Source: Trematomus loennbergii (taxonomy: Eukaryota; Chordata; Actinopteri; Perciformes; Nototheniidae). Taken from it: a stretch of DNA of 64,000 nt. Under the pieces are notes generated by a model, which was not told the origin of the DNA, ran no database searches, and saw only the letters and a program-made list of their open reading frames with translations. Of this stretch, positions 21,898 through 32,284 are shown one piece after another (the first letter of the stretch is position 1; each line of letters starts with the position of its first letter). A program made the translations under genes and the position numbers. The stretch is from NCBI GenBank assembly GCA_012861695.1, contig JAAOOA010000128.1:536001-600000 (forward strand). The letters run 5' to 3'.

Positions 21898-23065
21898 GTG
21901 CCACATGGAGAGGACATCAATAACATGACTGACTGCATCACAGAATACATCAACTTCTGTGAACAAACAATATTACCGGCTAAAACTGTCAACTGTTTCC
22001 CCAACAATAAACCCTGGATTACTAGTGACCTGAAAACTCTTTTAAATAAGAAAAATGAAGCTTTTAAGTCTGGGACAAATCACTGCTGAAGAGTATCCAG
22101 CATGAGCTGAGAGACAAGTTGAGGAGGGGCAGAGATTCCTACAGGAAGAAGCTGGAGACTAAGCTCCAGCAGAACAATAGCAGGGATGTCTGGGCTGGGA
22201 TGAAGGCTATCACTGGCTTCAAAGGGAGAGACAGACTGACTGTGGGCACCCTGGAGAGGGCCAACGAGCTGAACACCTTCTTCAATAGGTTTAGCTAGCT
22301 CTCCGCCGGCTGCTGTCTCCTCCACCTCCACTTCTCACCTCACCTCCTTCTCTCAGCCTGGCGTCAGCATCCCCCCTCTGCTCACCACCTCCACTTCACA
22401 CCTCTCCTCCACCACCCAGCCTGGCTTTTGCACCCCCCCTCTGCTCACATTGCCGCTGACCCCCCCCCCTCTGCTCATCTTGCCTCAGACCCCCCCCCTC
22501 TATCCCCCCTGCCATGAAGCCCCCCCCCCCGCTTCACTGTGAGCACAGGACAGGTCCAGAGACAGATGGACAAACTCCACCAAGCAAGGCTGCTGGCCCT
22601 GATGGTATCAGCCCCAGGTTCCTGAGGACCTGTGCCCGCCAGCTGTCTCCTGTTCTCCAACATCTGTTCAACCTGAGCCTGCACCTGGAGACCATCCCGG
22701 TGCTGTGGAAGACGTCCTGCGTTGTTCCGGTCCCTAAAAAGACGACTCCTTCTGGGCTCAATGACTATCGCCCTGTAGCACTCACATCTCATGTGATGAA
22801 GGTGCTTGAGAGACTGGTCTTGGCCCATCTCAGACCGCAGGTGAGATCATTCCTTGACCCTCTGCAATTTGCCTACCAGCCTCACCTGGAGGTGGACGAT
22901 GCTATTATTTACCTGCTGCAGCGTGCTCACTCATACCTGAATGGATCGGGTTGCACTGTGAGAATCACCTTTTTTGATTTCTCCAGTGCATTCAACACGA
23001 TCCAGCCTCGGCTACTGAGTGACAAGCTGCAGGCTATGAGGGTAAACTCGTCCACCATCTCCTGA
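21898..23065 (+). pseudogene. Rex1 linker and reverse transcriptase, first half
   Basis: The first frame (21898-22089) includes FPNNKPWITSDLKTLL, a conserved Rex1 linker. A frameshift near 22085 moves the continuation (ELRDKLRRGRDSYRKKLE) to another frame, which stops in a C-rich expansion. The second open frame (22514-23065, 183 residues) carries KAAGPDGISPRFL, LWKTSCVVPVPKK, NDYRPVALTSHVMK and FFDFSSAFNTIQP (first catalytic Asp). After 23065 the reading breaks, though LSPFLFTLYTSDF and a SSDDSA active-site remnant can be followed in shifted frames to 23270. Confidence 0.88.
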
Positions 23066-23346
23066 TTACCAACTACCTCACGGACAGACCACAGTACGTC
23101 CGCTGGGCAGTGTGCTGTCTGATGTGGTGGTTGGTAGTATTGGAGCCCCAGGGGACTGTGCTGTCTCCTTTCCTGTTCACCTTATACACCTCTGACTTTC
23201 AATACAACTCAGAGTCATGCCACCTGCAGAAGTCTTCGGATGACTCTGCAGTGGAGGGTGTATAAGGGATGGACGGGAGGAGGAGGAGTACAGAGCGCTG
23301 GTGGGTGATTTTGTTGAGTGGACTGGAAGAAATCATCTGCTTCTGA

Positions 23347-24361
23347 GGCCCCGGCTCCACGAGGACGAAAACGGTTGAATCCGCATATTTCTCATGCGTA
23401 TAGCCCTCTAAGCTCGACGACGCCGTAAGGGAAACGTAGAAACAGACCCCGCAAACGACAACGGGTCCAAAGGTGGATAGATCTGGGAACGGAGCGCTCT
23501 GGGGGGTCCAACGGGGCCGTGGAGTCGCCTATACGGTCATTCGTTTTCATAGCCCCGCCTCTCCCCCGCAGGGTTGCTATCGTGCTCCAGTCGCTACTGA
23601 CCATGCTACAGTTCTTTGTGCAACATCTACAGGAGCTCCTCCTTGAATTCAGATTATTTATCTTTATCTCGATATGGACATAAACGCGAGTGAAGTCTAA
23701 TCTGACAGGACGGAGACACGCAGCTCCTGCCGCTGTGATGCAGCGGGAGCAAAACACACACTTCAAGTCAGATCATCACCCTTAGCTATTTTAATTACCT
23801 CTCAAACTACCTAAACTAGTTATAAATATGTTCATTTTTACTGTCGGGTCACTCATTACAGGATCAGCTGCTGCATGAGACAGACACTGACGCTGTCAGA
23901 AGAGAGGAAAAAGAGACAGGCTCCGTGTATTTGATGATTATATATCATTATATCGTCGTTATTCATTTGTTTTAAAGCTCAATAAATAACAATGAAGACC
24001 TTTGACCGGCACTTTTATAATTTTGTCCGGAAGATTTAAACTTTAACACACGCTGACCGGCGAAAAACTCTGCCCGGTTCTGTCGGCCCCCACCACGGAG
24101 AATACACAGAAGTGCAGCCATGACAACCATTCTTCTTCGCTGCTTTTGTGGAGGAAGTTGCTGCTTTTGTGGAGGAAGTTACAGCGCCACATACAGGTTC
24201 GGCATATGTACTGCAGCTTTTCCAGCGTTTGGATGTAAACGGAGCCGTCTCGTGGAGCTTGACACAATCCGGTGTATATTGCGTGGGGACGGAAGGTTTT
24301 GCGGTTGCATTTGCGTTACTCCGATGCGTTTTGCCGTATTTGTCCTCGTGGAGCCGGGGCC
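23347..24361. mobile_element. 1-kb Harbinger-like MITE inside Rex1
   Basis: Long inverted ends, ggccccggctccacgaggac at the left and its complement at the right, with a 3-bp TGA duplication (23344-23346 and 24362-24364). Removing it rejoins Rex1 coding as NHLLLNVAKTREM, the expected text. No transposase. A 52-base section carries a tandem tgcttttgtggaggaagtt repeat (about 24142-24181). A second, partial copy in reverse lies at 25893-26176. The superfamily is inferred from the 3-bp TSD and GGCC end. Confidence 0.82.
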
Positions 24362-24364
24362 TGA

Positions 24365-24970
24365 ATGTGGCCAAGACCAGAGAGATGGTCATTGATTTCA
24401 GGAGGAAGAGGACATCTCCTCCTCTGCCCTGTGCATTCTAGGAGAGGATGTGGCAGTTGTGGAGGTCTGCAAGTACCTGGGATGCACTTAGACAATGGGC
24501 TGAACTGGAGGATCAACACTGACGCTGTGTACAAGAAGGGGATGAGCCGACTCTATTTTCTGAGGAAGCTGAGATCCTTCAACGTGTACAGCAAGATGCT
24601 GGAGATCTTCTATCAGTCTGTGGTGGCTAGTGCACTCTTCTTTGCTGCGGTCTGCTGGGGGGGCAGCATAAGAGACGGTGACACCAGCAGGATCAATAAA
24701 CTGATCAGAAAAGCTGGGACAGTCATCGGCATCAAGCTGGACCCCTTTGAAGCTGTGGTGGAGAGGAGGACACTGAACAGGCTGTTGTCCATCATGGATA
24801 ACCCCACCCATCCTCTCCACCTGCATCTGGACAGTCAACGGAGCTCCTTCTCCAACAGACTGCTGCAGCTCCCCTGTCACAAGGACAGATACTGGAAAAC
24901 ATTCCTGCCCACTGCAATAATACTGTTCAATAAATCACCTCTGGCTGGAAGAGAACACTCTGCTCCATAG
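24365..24970 (+). pseudogene. Rex1 C-terminal region
   Basis: The Rex1 protein resumes after the MITE: NVAKTREMVIDFRRKR in one frame, then after a frameshift near 24440 a long frame with LDNGLNWRINTDAVYKKG, SRLYFLRKLRSFNV, FFAAVCWGGS and ERRTLNRLLSIMDN, ending at about 24970. This is the thumb/C-terminal domain that follows the RT active site and ends before the 3' UTR. Confidence 0.88.
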
Positions 24971-25224
24971 TTTCTCTTGAAATAAAACCACGTTGTACAT
25001 TTTCCTCTATAATCTGTTCAATATTTATACTCCATATTCCATATATTTTGAATATATTTGTATATATATAATATCTGCATGTATATTTCGATTTTATATT
25101 TTATTTTATTTTTCTTTCTATTCTTGTATATTTTGTAGTTTTGTTTTATTGTAAAATGCCTTTTATGCTGCTGTAACAACAACAATTTCCCAATTTGGGA
25201 TCAATATCTATCTATCTAAATGTA

Positions 25225-25625
25225 AAGTGATCTAACTAAGTTCTATTCTTGACGGGAAGAGCAGTGTAAATGGGGGGCCTATATGCATTTGAAAAGCAAT
25301 ATAAATCACAGTTAGTATACAATAGGCCTTAGTAACCATTGCCCTGGGTCAGTCTTGTCTTCCAAAAAGTTTGTGACAAGATGTGAAGTCAACAGGTATT
25401 CACTCAGAGGGGGGTAGGTACTAAATGCCATCCATTTACATGTAGGCAAACAAAGTCAAAAATCAACATACAGTAGGGGGGGGGGATGGTGAATGGTATG
25501 GTCAATGTTTGTAAACACAATCCCCAGGATGTGTCCTAATCAAACCAAAATAGAAAATGCAGATATTACACTCATAAAATAAATGGTAGACATATCAGTA
25601 GCCTACTCTTAGTGCCAAGTTGTCT
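25225..25625 (+). repeat. Dispersed repeat, longest continuous copy of blocks E-C-F
   Basis: Joins gatctaactaagttctattc, gggtcagtcttgtcttccaa, attcactcagaggggggta and gaaaatgcagatattacac in one stretch, giving the order of blocks that are scattered elsewhere. An 11-G run lies at about 25474-25484. No coding potential was seen in this part. Confidence 0.75.
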
Positions 25626-25892
25626 CAGACAATCTGCATTTCCTAATGTGGGACAGTTCTGTGCAAAATGTGGGACACTGAAAAGTCTATGTTAAAAGCC
25701 TCAGTCACCTTAATTCATGTAATAAAAACATCTCAGGTCAGTAACACTGAAAGCTAAATGTGCAATACCATGTTCAGCTATGTTACTATTTATAATGTTA
25801 TTGTTGTTACAACAGAAGATGTTTTTCTTTATATTGAAGTTAAATGCATCAATCTGGTGCACTTTGAGGTCAAAATTAAGAGATTTATGGAT

Positions 25893-26176
25893 ACCGCTGG
25901 AAAAAGCTGCAGTACATATGCCGAGCCTGTACGTAGCGCTGTAACTTCCTCCACAAAAGCAGCCTTCTGTTTATTCAACGTGGTGGGGGCCGAGGGAACC
26001 GGGCAGAGTTTTTCGCCGGTCAACGTGTGTTAAAGTTTAAATCTTCCTTATTGAGCTTTAAAACAAATGAATAACGACTATATATAATAATAAAATACAC
26101 GGAGCCTGGCCTCTCTTTGTCCTCCCTCTCTTCTGACAGCGTCAGTCTCATGCAGCAGCTGATCCAGTAATGAGTG
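25893..26176. mobile_element. Partial reversed copy of the 23.3-kb MITE
   Basis: ctggaaaaagctgcagtaca, the tcctccacaaaagcag block, cagagtttttcgccggtcaa and ctgacagcgtcagtctcatg match the complement of 23860-24235. One of the two tgcttttgtggaggaa units of the complete copy is missing here. Ends are lost. Confidence 0.82.
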
Positions 26177-26339
26177 ACACATTTTGAGTTGTATACACTG
26201 TTGGAAAGAGGAGATTCCTAGCTTTCTAATGATATCAGGATTGTTTTTGTACTCCAAATATTAAGCAAAATATGTCACATTATATAATGACTGTCACCGA
26301 GTCATCATTTTGAGAAAAAGGCCTTCAAAGTTTCCTCTT

Positions 26340-26860
26340 CTCTGGAATCCATCGATCTGATTGATTATTAGCGGAGCAAATAATCAAAATAGTCCGGAGG
26401 GAAAATTTTCCGTTTGGATTACTGGTCTGGGGGAAGCTCGCGAGTGTTGTGTGTGTGTTTTGTGTATTTTTGCGTAAGTGTATATTGTGTTTGTTTCCCG
26501 GGAAAACACTCACGAGAAACACCGGCTGTTGTTATGCCTGCTGTAACGTTAAATTACTCTGTTCTCCGCTTAAGTAATTATGCCGTTACAAGCTTCATAG
26601 TTGTATTTAACATCTAAATTTGCCAAAACAACTTTAATATTCTGAAAGCCAAGACTTTGTTTATTTTAAATCAGATGAAAACAAACTGTAACGGACCCTG
26701 CCGTGTTATCTATGATTACTATATGCCTTACTGTACATTCATAATTCAGCCGGAGGGAGGGGGGCGGCGCTGCGGAAGAGCAGATTGCGAGTGAGAGGTG
26801 CCTGTCATCTTCCCTTTACAAGCTTCACAAATGTATTTATCGTGTGATTTTGGAAATATC
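26340..26860 (-). mobile_element. Reversed 5' leader of the hAT family at 10.7 kb
   Basis: ggattactggtctgggggaa, cgggaaaacactcacgagaa and the ctgaaagccaagactttgt block match the complement of 11060-11515. Transposase coding is absent. The copy ends at the MITE at 26861, and its continuation is weakly visible after 27541 (ttcatat). Confidence 0.85.
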
Positions 26861-27541
26861 CAGGGTTGGGTTGTAACGGAATACATGTAACGGCGTTACG
26901 TAATCAGAATACAAAAATCAAGTAACTGTATTCAGCTCGCGTTACATTTGAAAAACGAGTAATCTGATTACAGTTACTTCTATAAAACAGCTATGGTCAG
27001 CAGATACTGTGAGTGTCACGGACATGAATTCATAGATCAAGGCAGACTGGTGCACAGTGCACACACTCTCCTGTTTTCCCAATCCGGTGCTTAAACAAAT
27101 ATAGCTCTACACCCCTGGCCGAAATGTCCTTAAAATGAAGTCCGAGTTCGACATTTTAATTAATGTCCTGCTAACACTGGCAGGACAGAAGGCGACACGC
27201 CCGTTCTAAGCCGTGTCCCTCACTCCTCACATCCCAAGCTGCATCCCCAAAAAGTGTATTATGTTGTTACATCGTTTCAGATGTTATGTTTCAGTTGTGC
27301 TCTTGATAAACCATTAAAACAGTAAAAACACGTTCAGTTTCCTTTTGCTTTTTGTGTCTCCTGTTCACCAAAACATACCCATCTGTGATGGATAAAGAAA
27401 GTAATCCAAAAGTAATCTAAAAGTAATCTGATTACGTTACTTTTTTAAGACACGTAACTGTAACTGTATTCGGATTACTTTCAGAGCCATGTATTCAGTA
27501 ATCAGTAACTGATTACATTTACAAAGTAACCCTCCCCCCTG
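26861..27541. mobile_element. hAT-type MITE, AACGGAATAC family
   Basis: Left end cagggttgggttgtaacgga, right end complement of cagggggg followed by agggttactttg. Subterminal blocks of gtaatctgattac occur in both orientations. The flanks, gaaatatc and ttcatatc, share only the last five bases of a possible 8-bp TSD. Inserted in the reversed hAT leader. No coding. Confidence 0.72.
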
Positions 27542-28766
27542 TTCATATCGCAATATATTCCAGAAGTCTGAAATGCAAAACATTTCCCACATTAGGGCAA
27601 TTCACCTATACTTAACCCCAAATAAAAGAACCCAATAAAAACAGTTGTTAAATAATAGTGAAGTCACGTTGTAATAACAATAACTCATCTCTCGGTTTGA
27701 GTGTTCTTTTCTGCTTTGCCAAAAGCCACTGTGTCAAGTGTCTAGTGACTATTTCTCTTAGCGGATGCATGTAAATTTAAATCAATACATACAACTATTT
27801 TTAAATCAATAAAAACATTTTCTAAATCTATAAAAGCATTTAAATTAAGATTGGGAGTCATGTCGTTACTTTGTTGAGAATGTGGCCATGTAATAAGCGG
27901 GATAATTTGCAGCGACATGGTCATTGTGGGGAAAAATAACACCCAGGGATCAAGATCCCTCCGCTACGCGTCGGGATCCTGATCGTTTTAATGAAGTTGA
28001 ATACAGAATATTCATATTTGTCAGTGATTTCATGTCAATTCGGCGAACATAAACATAAATAATCGTGGTGAAGATGATGATTAAATTAGGATTAAAAATC
28101 GAGAGCCGGCTGCATTTCCTCTCGTTCGTTTTTTTCGACTAAACAACATTATTTTGTTAAATAACAACATGGTGATGTTTTGTAAATGATTACATGTCTC
28201 TTATTTAGCACAGACTATGATCCTATCCGTGACATATGGATCTTATCAAAGATCCGCTATACAGTAGTACCAGACATACTGTACATCCAGTTTACTGTAT
28301 CGAAGTTGATTTCACATGAGCTCCAGTGTGGAACCCCACTGCACCCCTGGTGGATCAATGATCCATTGCAGCTGGCTTCACAATAATTACATTTATTTAT
28401 CACGGGGGCGGTCTCAAGTCAGACTGGGGCAGGCTCTTCATCACTGGCCTTTCACGGGCCGACCACGACCCCCGCGTTTCAAACTGTCCTAAATAAGCTG
28501 CTACATCTGTAGCATGTCATAAAGACTGGAAAAAAGGCAACTAGCTGCTGTTAAATGCGATAAATTGATGATGTGTTAATAGATAGTCACATCCTTATAA
28601 AGTAAAAAGAACAACACAATTTTGTTAAATTGTTTCGTTTATTAACGCTACAACATAGCGTTTCGTGAGGCGGTTGTCGTTGTTGGGTGAAAAGCAAACG
28701 GCTGTTGAGTGAGCGGGAGCGCGCTCGTTCACTACAGACTTTCGCGCCACCTAACCATTAGCCAAA
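27542..28766. other. No gene seen
   Basis: AT-rich non-coding DNA. A short palindromic gatccctccgctacgcgtcgggatcc-like segment at about 27952-27980 is the only local structure. The last 60 bases lead into the coding exon at 28767 and are GC-richer. Confidence 0.5.
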
Positions 28767-29261
28767 ATGTTTTTAATACCAGCGGTAACCGGCCAAGTGC
28801 CAGGCAAAAAACAATCTTCAAATAAAAGAAAGTCACCGGAGGAGTTAAAGGAGAGTGACAGAGAGTATGAGAAGAAGAGGGAGAGAAAGTTTCAGCCACA
28901 CTGGCTTGATCGATGGAGTTGGCTTCTATAGAGTGGTGCAGTGACGCGTCCCAAAACCCTTTTATAATTTTCTAATCATAAATCTATCGGATTTATGATT
29001 CGAAAATTATAAAAGTAGGGTAGACATGTGGAGATTATCCGGCTGAACAAAACGTGCATTTATCTAACAGGTTTGTTTTCCACAGACCTTATTTACAGCT
29101 ATTTTCCAAAACCCTATGGAGAAATCCCATTGCTTTTTTGTCGAGGGAACCAGCAGCTTACTTCCTGGTTTTAGGACGCGTCACTGCACCACTCTATATG
29201 ATGCCAATATAAACAGGGACTTTTGTCGGCTCTGTACATCAATGCCGACCTATGCTGACAA
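28767..29261 (+). pseudogene. ZNF862-like/hAT-derived first exon, broken by a MITE
   Basis: The ATG at 28767 opens a 54-codon frame (KKQSSNKRKSPEEL, then RKFQPHWLDRWSWLL) that stops at a TAG formed by the left end of the MITE at 28927. After the MITE the frame resumes as YDANINRDFCRLC and PTYADK and meets a consensus splice donor, GTAAGT, at 29262. FQPHWLDxWxWLxYD followed by FCxxC is the start of the TTF-like finger in ZNF862/KIAA1586-type hAT-derived proteins. Later exons were not found nearby. It could be part of an autonomous transposon or of a domesticated gene. Confidence 0.65.
28927..29198. mobile_element. Fold-back MITE with long inner hairpin
   Basis: Inverted ends gagtggtgcagtgacgcgtc at both sides, flanked by TATA on each side. 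An inner hairpin at 28959-29015 has two 26-base arms with one mismatch around a 5-base loop (cttttataattttc start). A second inner copy of a short motif is absent on the right half, so the element is asymmetric. Insertion in the exon keeps frame only if the duplication is four bases (TATA). Confidence 0.85.
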
Positions 29262-29267
29262 GTAAGT
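29262..29267 (+). promoter_or_regulatory. Splice donor GTAAGT
   Basis: Consensus donor at the end of the broken ZNF862-like exon. Its match to consensus and position directly after the finger-coding region support a real intron boundary. Confidence 0.5.
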
Positions 29268-30591
29268 GAAGAGTAGAAAATATAAAAGCTATTCGCTATA
29301 GGGAAATGTCCCAGCAGTTTAGGATAATGAAGGTTCTAATCTAATCTAATACATAGCCATTACATGTCTAACTCCTAATGATCAGCCCTCCCGACTCCCA
29401 AGAACCTCAAATGCAACTTTTTACCCCAATTGACCTACAATTCTTACATTTTTCTACACCTATTGCCTTACCGCTCTCCTATTCTCCTATTTTTCTCATT
29501 TATCTCTTCCTCTTTCTCTCTTTTCTAGTCATACTATCACTTACCTCTCTCTGCCCCCATCCCCCCCACAGATGGTTTTGTCCTCCAGTTGAAAACGCCA
29601 ATTGCCCTTTGGCCTCCGATTGATTTTATTGGCTGGAACCACTGCCAGAAAGCTGGCGGCTAACGAGATCAACGCTGCTTGCGCTAAACGCAACTGACAA
29701 CAAAGAAACTGGTTTTCAACCCGGTGGAGATAAGGCACACACACACGCACATCACCCCCCATCTTGTCAGCCGAGCCTCTGCATCTCACAAGTGTGGGTC
29801 TCAACAAGTTAACACTGACTATGGATACACTTCATTGGCTGTCCGTGTGTGTACTATGGAGAGTAAGAAAAAGAGGCCATGTGTGCAGAGGTGTGAGGAA
29901 AACAGCGATGTATGTGCTTTTTTGTGTGTGTGCATGAATGCACCTCCATCTCGCTCCATGCTTGTTCAGCATAAGCGGCTGTCAGGTGCCTGGAGGGAGG
30001 TCCCACAGCTCCAACCAAAGCCACACCAGCTGCTGCTGCTGCCCCTCTTAGCTGCTTATCGCTTCAATCTAGTGTGTATGTGTGTGTTAGGGTAAAAACT
30101 GACAATATGCTGCAACTCAGTGCGGAATGGAAATAACATCTCATTTTCGGTGGTGGAATGTACATTTACTCAAGAACTGTACTTATTCTGAGTACGTCTT
30201 CCACCACTGTATATTTAACTACATTTACCGAGGAATATACATTTTTCTCTGATGGATTGGTCAGATGGATTAGTCAGATGTCACACTCTTCTCAACACAG
30301 GTCTGAACTGAGTGATTTACAAAAGAAACTAATTTATTGAAGTCTGGGTAATTGCCTGTTCTCATTCTCAACTTGTCATATACTTTATGTTTCGTCCAGG
30401 ACCCATTGGCCTAATTTTCTAGTGCCCCCTACGGTCGAAATGACCTTGTGAGCATTGTGAATTCGAACATAAACTCTCTGTTATGTTAAGCCTAATTGTT
30501 TAAATTCCCCTTGTTTTCCTTAATCTGCGTATATTATTATATTTTAGTCAGGCACATTTAGGGACTGCGGGTCCTCGCTCTGTATACCATG
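29268..30591. other. Mostly featureless; short diverged repeats
   Basis: Contains a pyrimidine-rich tract (29480-29570) and an 85-base scrap at about 30148-30235 with ggtggaatgtacatttactc and cttccaccactg, typical of a common fish MITE. Bases 30360-30500 (ctcattctcaacttgtcata, ccaggacccattggc) resemble 39985-40040 and 39050-39120. No gene found. Confidence 0.5.
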
Positions 30592-31615
30592 GCTGCGTTT
30601 CACTTCTCTTATTTTTCATTTCCTTGCTCCTCGGTCTCGGTCTCACCGGAAGTTGATTTGTCTGCGCCATCTGAGTAGCGTCCCAATGGCCTTATTTTTG
30701 CCGGAGGAGCGAGGAGCGTAATGGAAGCTATAATCGAGGAACCACCAGACCATCCTTCGATGAAATCCTCAGACACTCGCCCCGCCCCCTTACTGTGTAT
30801 CGCTCACTGATTGGACGATGCAGCGCATGCACTGATCTGATGCTTAAGAGCAGAGTTTCCCAGCGGAGTGAAGAAAACACATGAAACTCACGGGACTCAC
30901 TCCTCAGTTCATACTGTGTTTTGTTTCAATTCATGCATCATTCAGTTACAAATATGTGATATATCTGAACAACAAAGTGGTCAAAAATTATTTTATTAAT
31001 TTATTGGAAACATTTTCATGATCGCTTTTCCGTTTTACATGTTCATTTATTGTCATTTCCATTCAGTCAGTCATTAAGTGCTATTTAACATGTTAATTTG
31101 CTACATATCCACACAAACAGACAAAGTGTGCAATCCAATGCATGTTAATCTAACTGGGTTTTGATAGATAACATATCTCTTTTTCTTCTCTCAATTATTT
31201 TATTTCTATTGTGCACTCTAATCAATATTAATCTAACTATTGTTCGTTTATACATTTTAAGAATGGCGTTTATCTTTTTTGAGAATGAGTTCTTATTTGA
31301 TTTGATTTATTTCGGTCTACAACAGATGATACAAATGTTTGTGTCAGTAAATGTGTACTAACAGAGGCGGGGTGTTTGTGAAAATAACGGGGACAGAGCT
31401 GCTGTCAGACGATCAGCTGTGCAGCGTCATCACAAACGGACGTCGCTTCACGTGACGCTCCGGAGGAAAGGACGTCCCATTGCTCTTAAAACTCATTTCC
31501 CTGCTTCTCGTGGTTTCCTTGCGTCTCTCCATGCTTCCCTGGTGGGAGGGACTAGTCGCAGGGAAATCGCAAGTGAGGGACGCAAGGAATCCATTTAACC
31601 GAAGTGAAACGCAGC
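30592..31615. mobile_element. 1-kb terminal-inverted-repeat element
   Basis: Inverted ends gctgcgtttcacttc and gaagtgaaacgcagc, flanked by CCATG at 30587-30591 and 31616-31620. Subterminal gaggagcgaggagc and cttcccctgg-like purine/pyrimidine blocks occur on both sides. AT-rich centre. No transposase. A 5-bp duplication does not fit hAT, Harbinger or piggyBac, so I leave the superfamily open. Confidence 0.75.
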
Positions 31616-31620
31616 CCATG

Positions 31621-32284
31621 TGCGTTACTGCGTTCATGTCAGGACATTATTGCGGTCGCATCTTCACATGCATATTATCATCGTCACAGAGAATGCGTTT
31701 GTGAAGAATGTAAGCATTATACAGATATTTAGTGTTGGTAATGTTATAAGAGGTATGCATAGTGTCCTGCTGAGTCAGTGTAATGAGTCTATTGATGTCC
31801 CGTTTCTGCTGCTATGGTGTTCGGTAATGAAGCTAATGTTAGCTAGTTAGCTAAGTTAAGCTATTAGTGATACAGTGTGTGGATGAGATGCTAACTTAGC
31901 CTTTATTAGCTATGTGTGTGTTTTCAATGTGTCTGATATGTTTTAGCAACAATTAGTGTTGCAGTTGCTTATTATTAATAACCAGGGTCTGGTTAGTTAT
32001 TGTAATGTGAACCTTATTTCTATTTATGTGTATTTTGCAGAAACCATTCTCTACTCTACATTGTCATTATCATTATCTTCATCCTCATCAACCCCATTCA
32101 ACATCCTGTATGTGATTCTACATCAAAGATGATATATTCTGTATTGATCATCAGCACCAAGGTAATATAAAGTCCAAAGACTGTATTTCCTGTCTCCGTG
32201 TCAACTTTCTAACCGGAGTACTGTTTTGGATAAAGCGGCTCCAGCACAAACATCACAACACACACAAGATTCCCCGACAGCGCC
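31621..32284. other. Possible upstream region or LTR of the BEL element
   Basis: AT-rich DNA leading into the gag-like region. No second copy of an LTR is present in the window, so LTR limits cannot be set. No other feature was seen. Confidence 0.3.

Larger units (their letters stand above)
21838..25217 (+). mobile_element. Rex1-clade LINE, broken and interrupted
   Basis: Contains the end of the endonuclease-RT linker, the RT and the C-terminal domain of a Rex1 (CR1/Babar group) LINE. The 3' UTR ends in (atct)n at about 25196-25217, typical for Rex1. The RT is split by a 1015-bp element at 23347-24361. A short GGACTACA/GGACTGC repeat lies at 21842-21875 and C-rich runs at 22430-22535 disrupt coding. 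Non-functional. Confidence 0.88.

Noticed and set aside
22475..22828. 117-codon minus-strand frame
   Set aside because: Antisense of the Rex1 RT.
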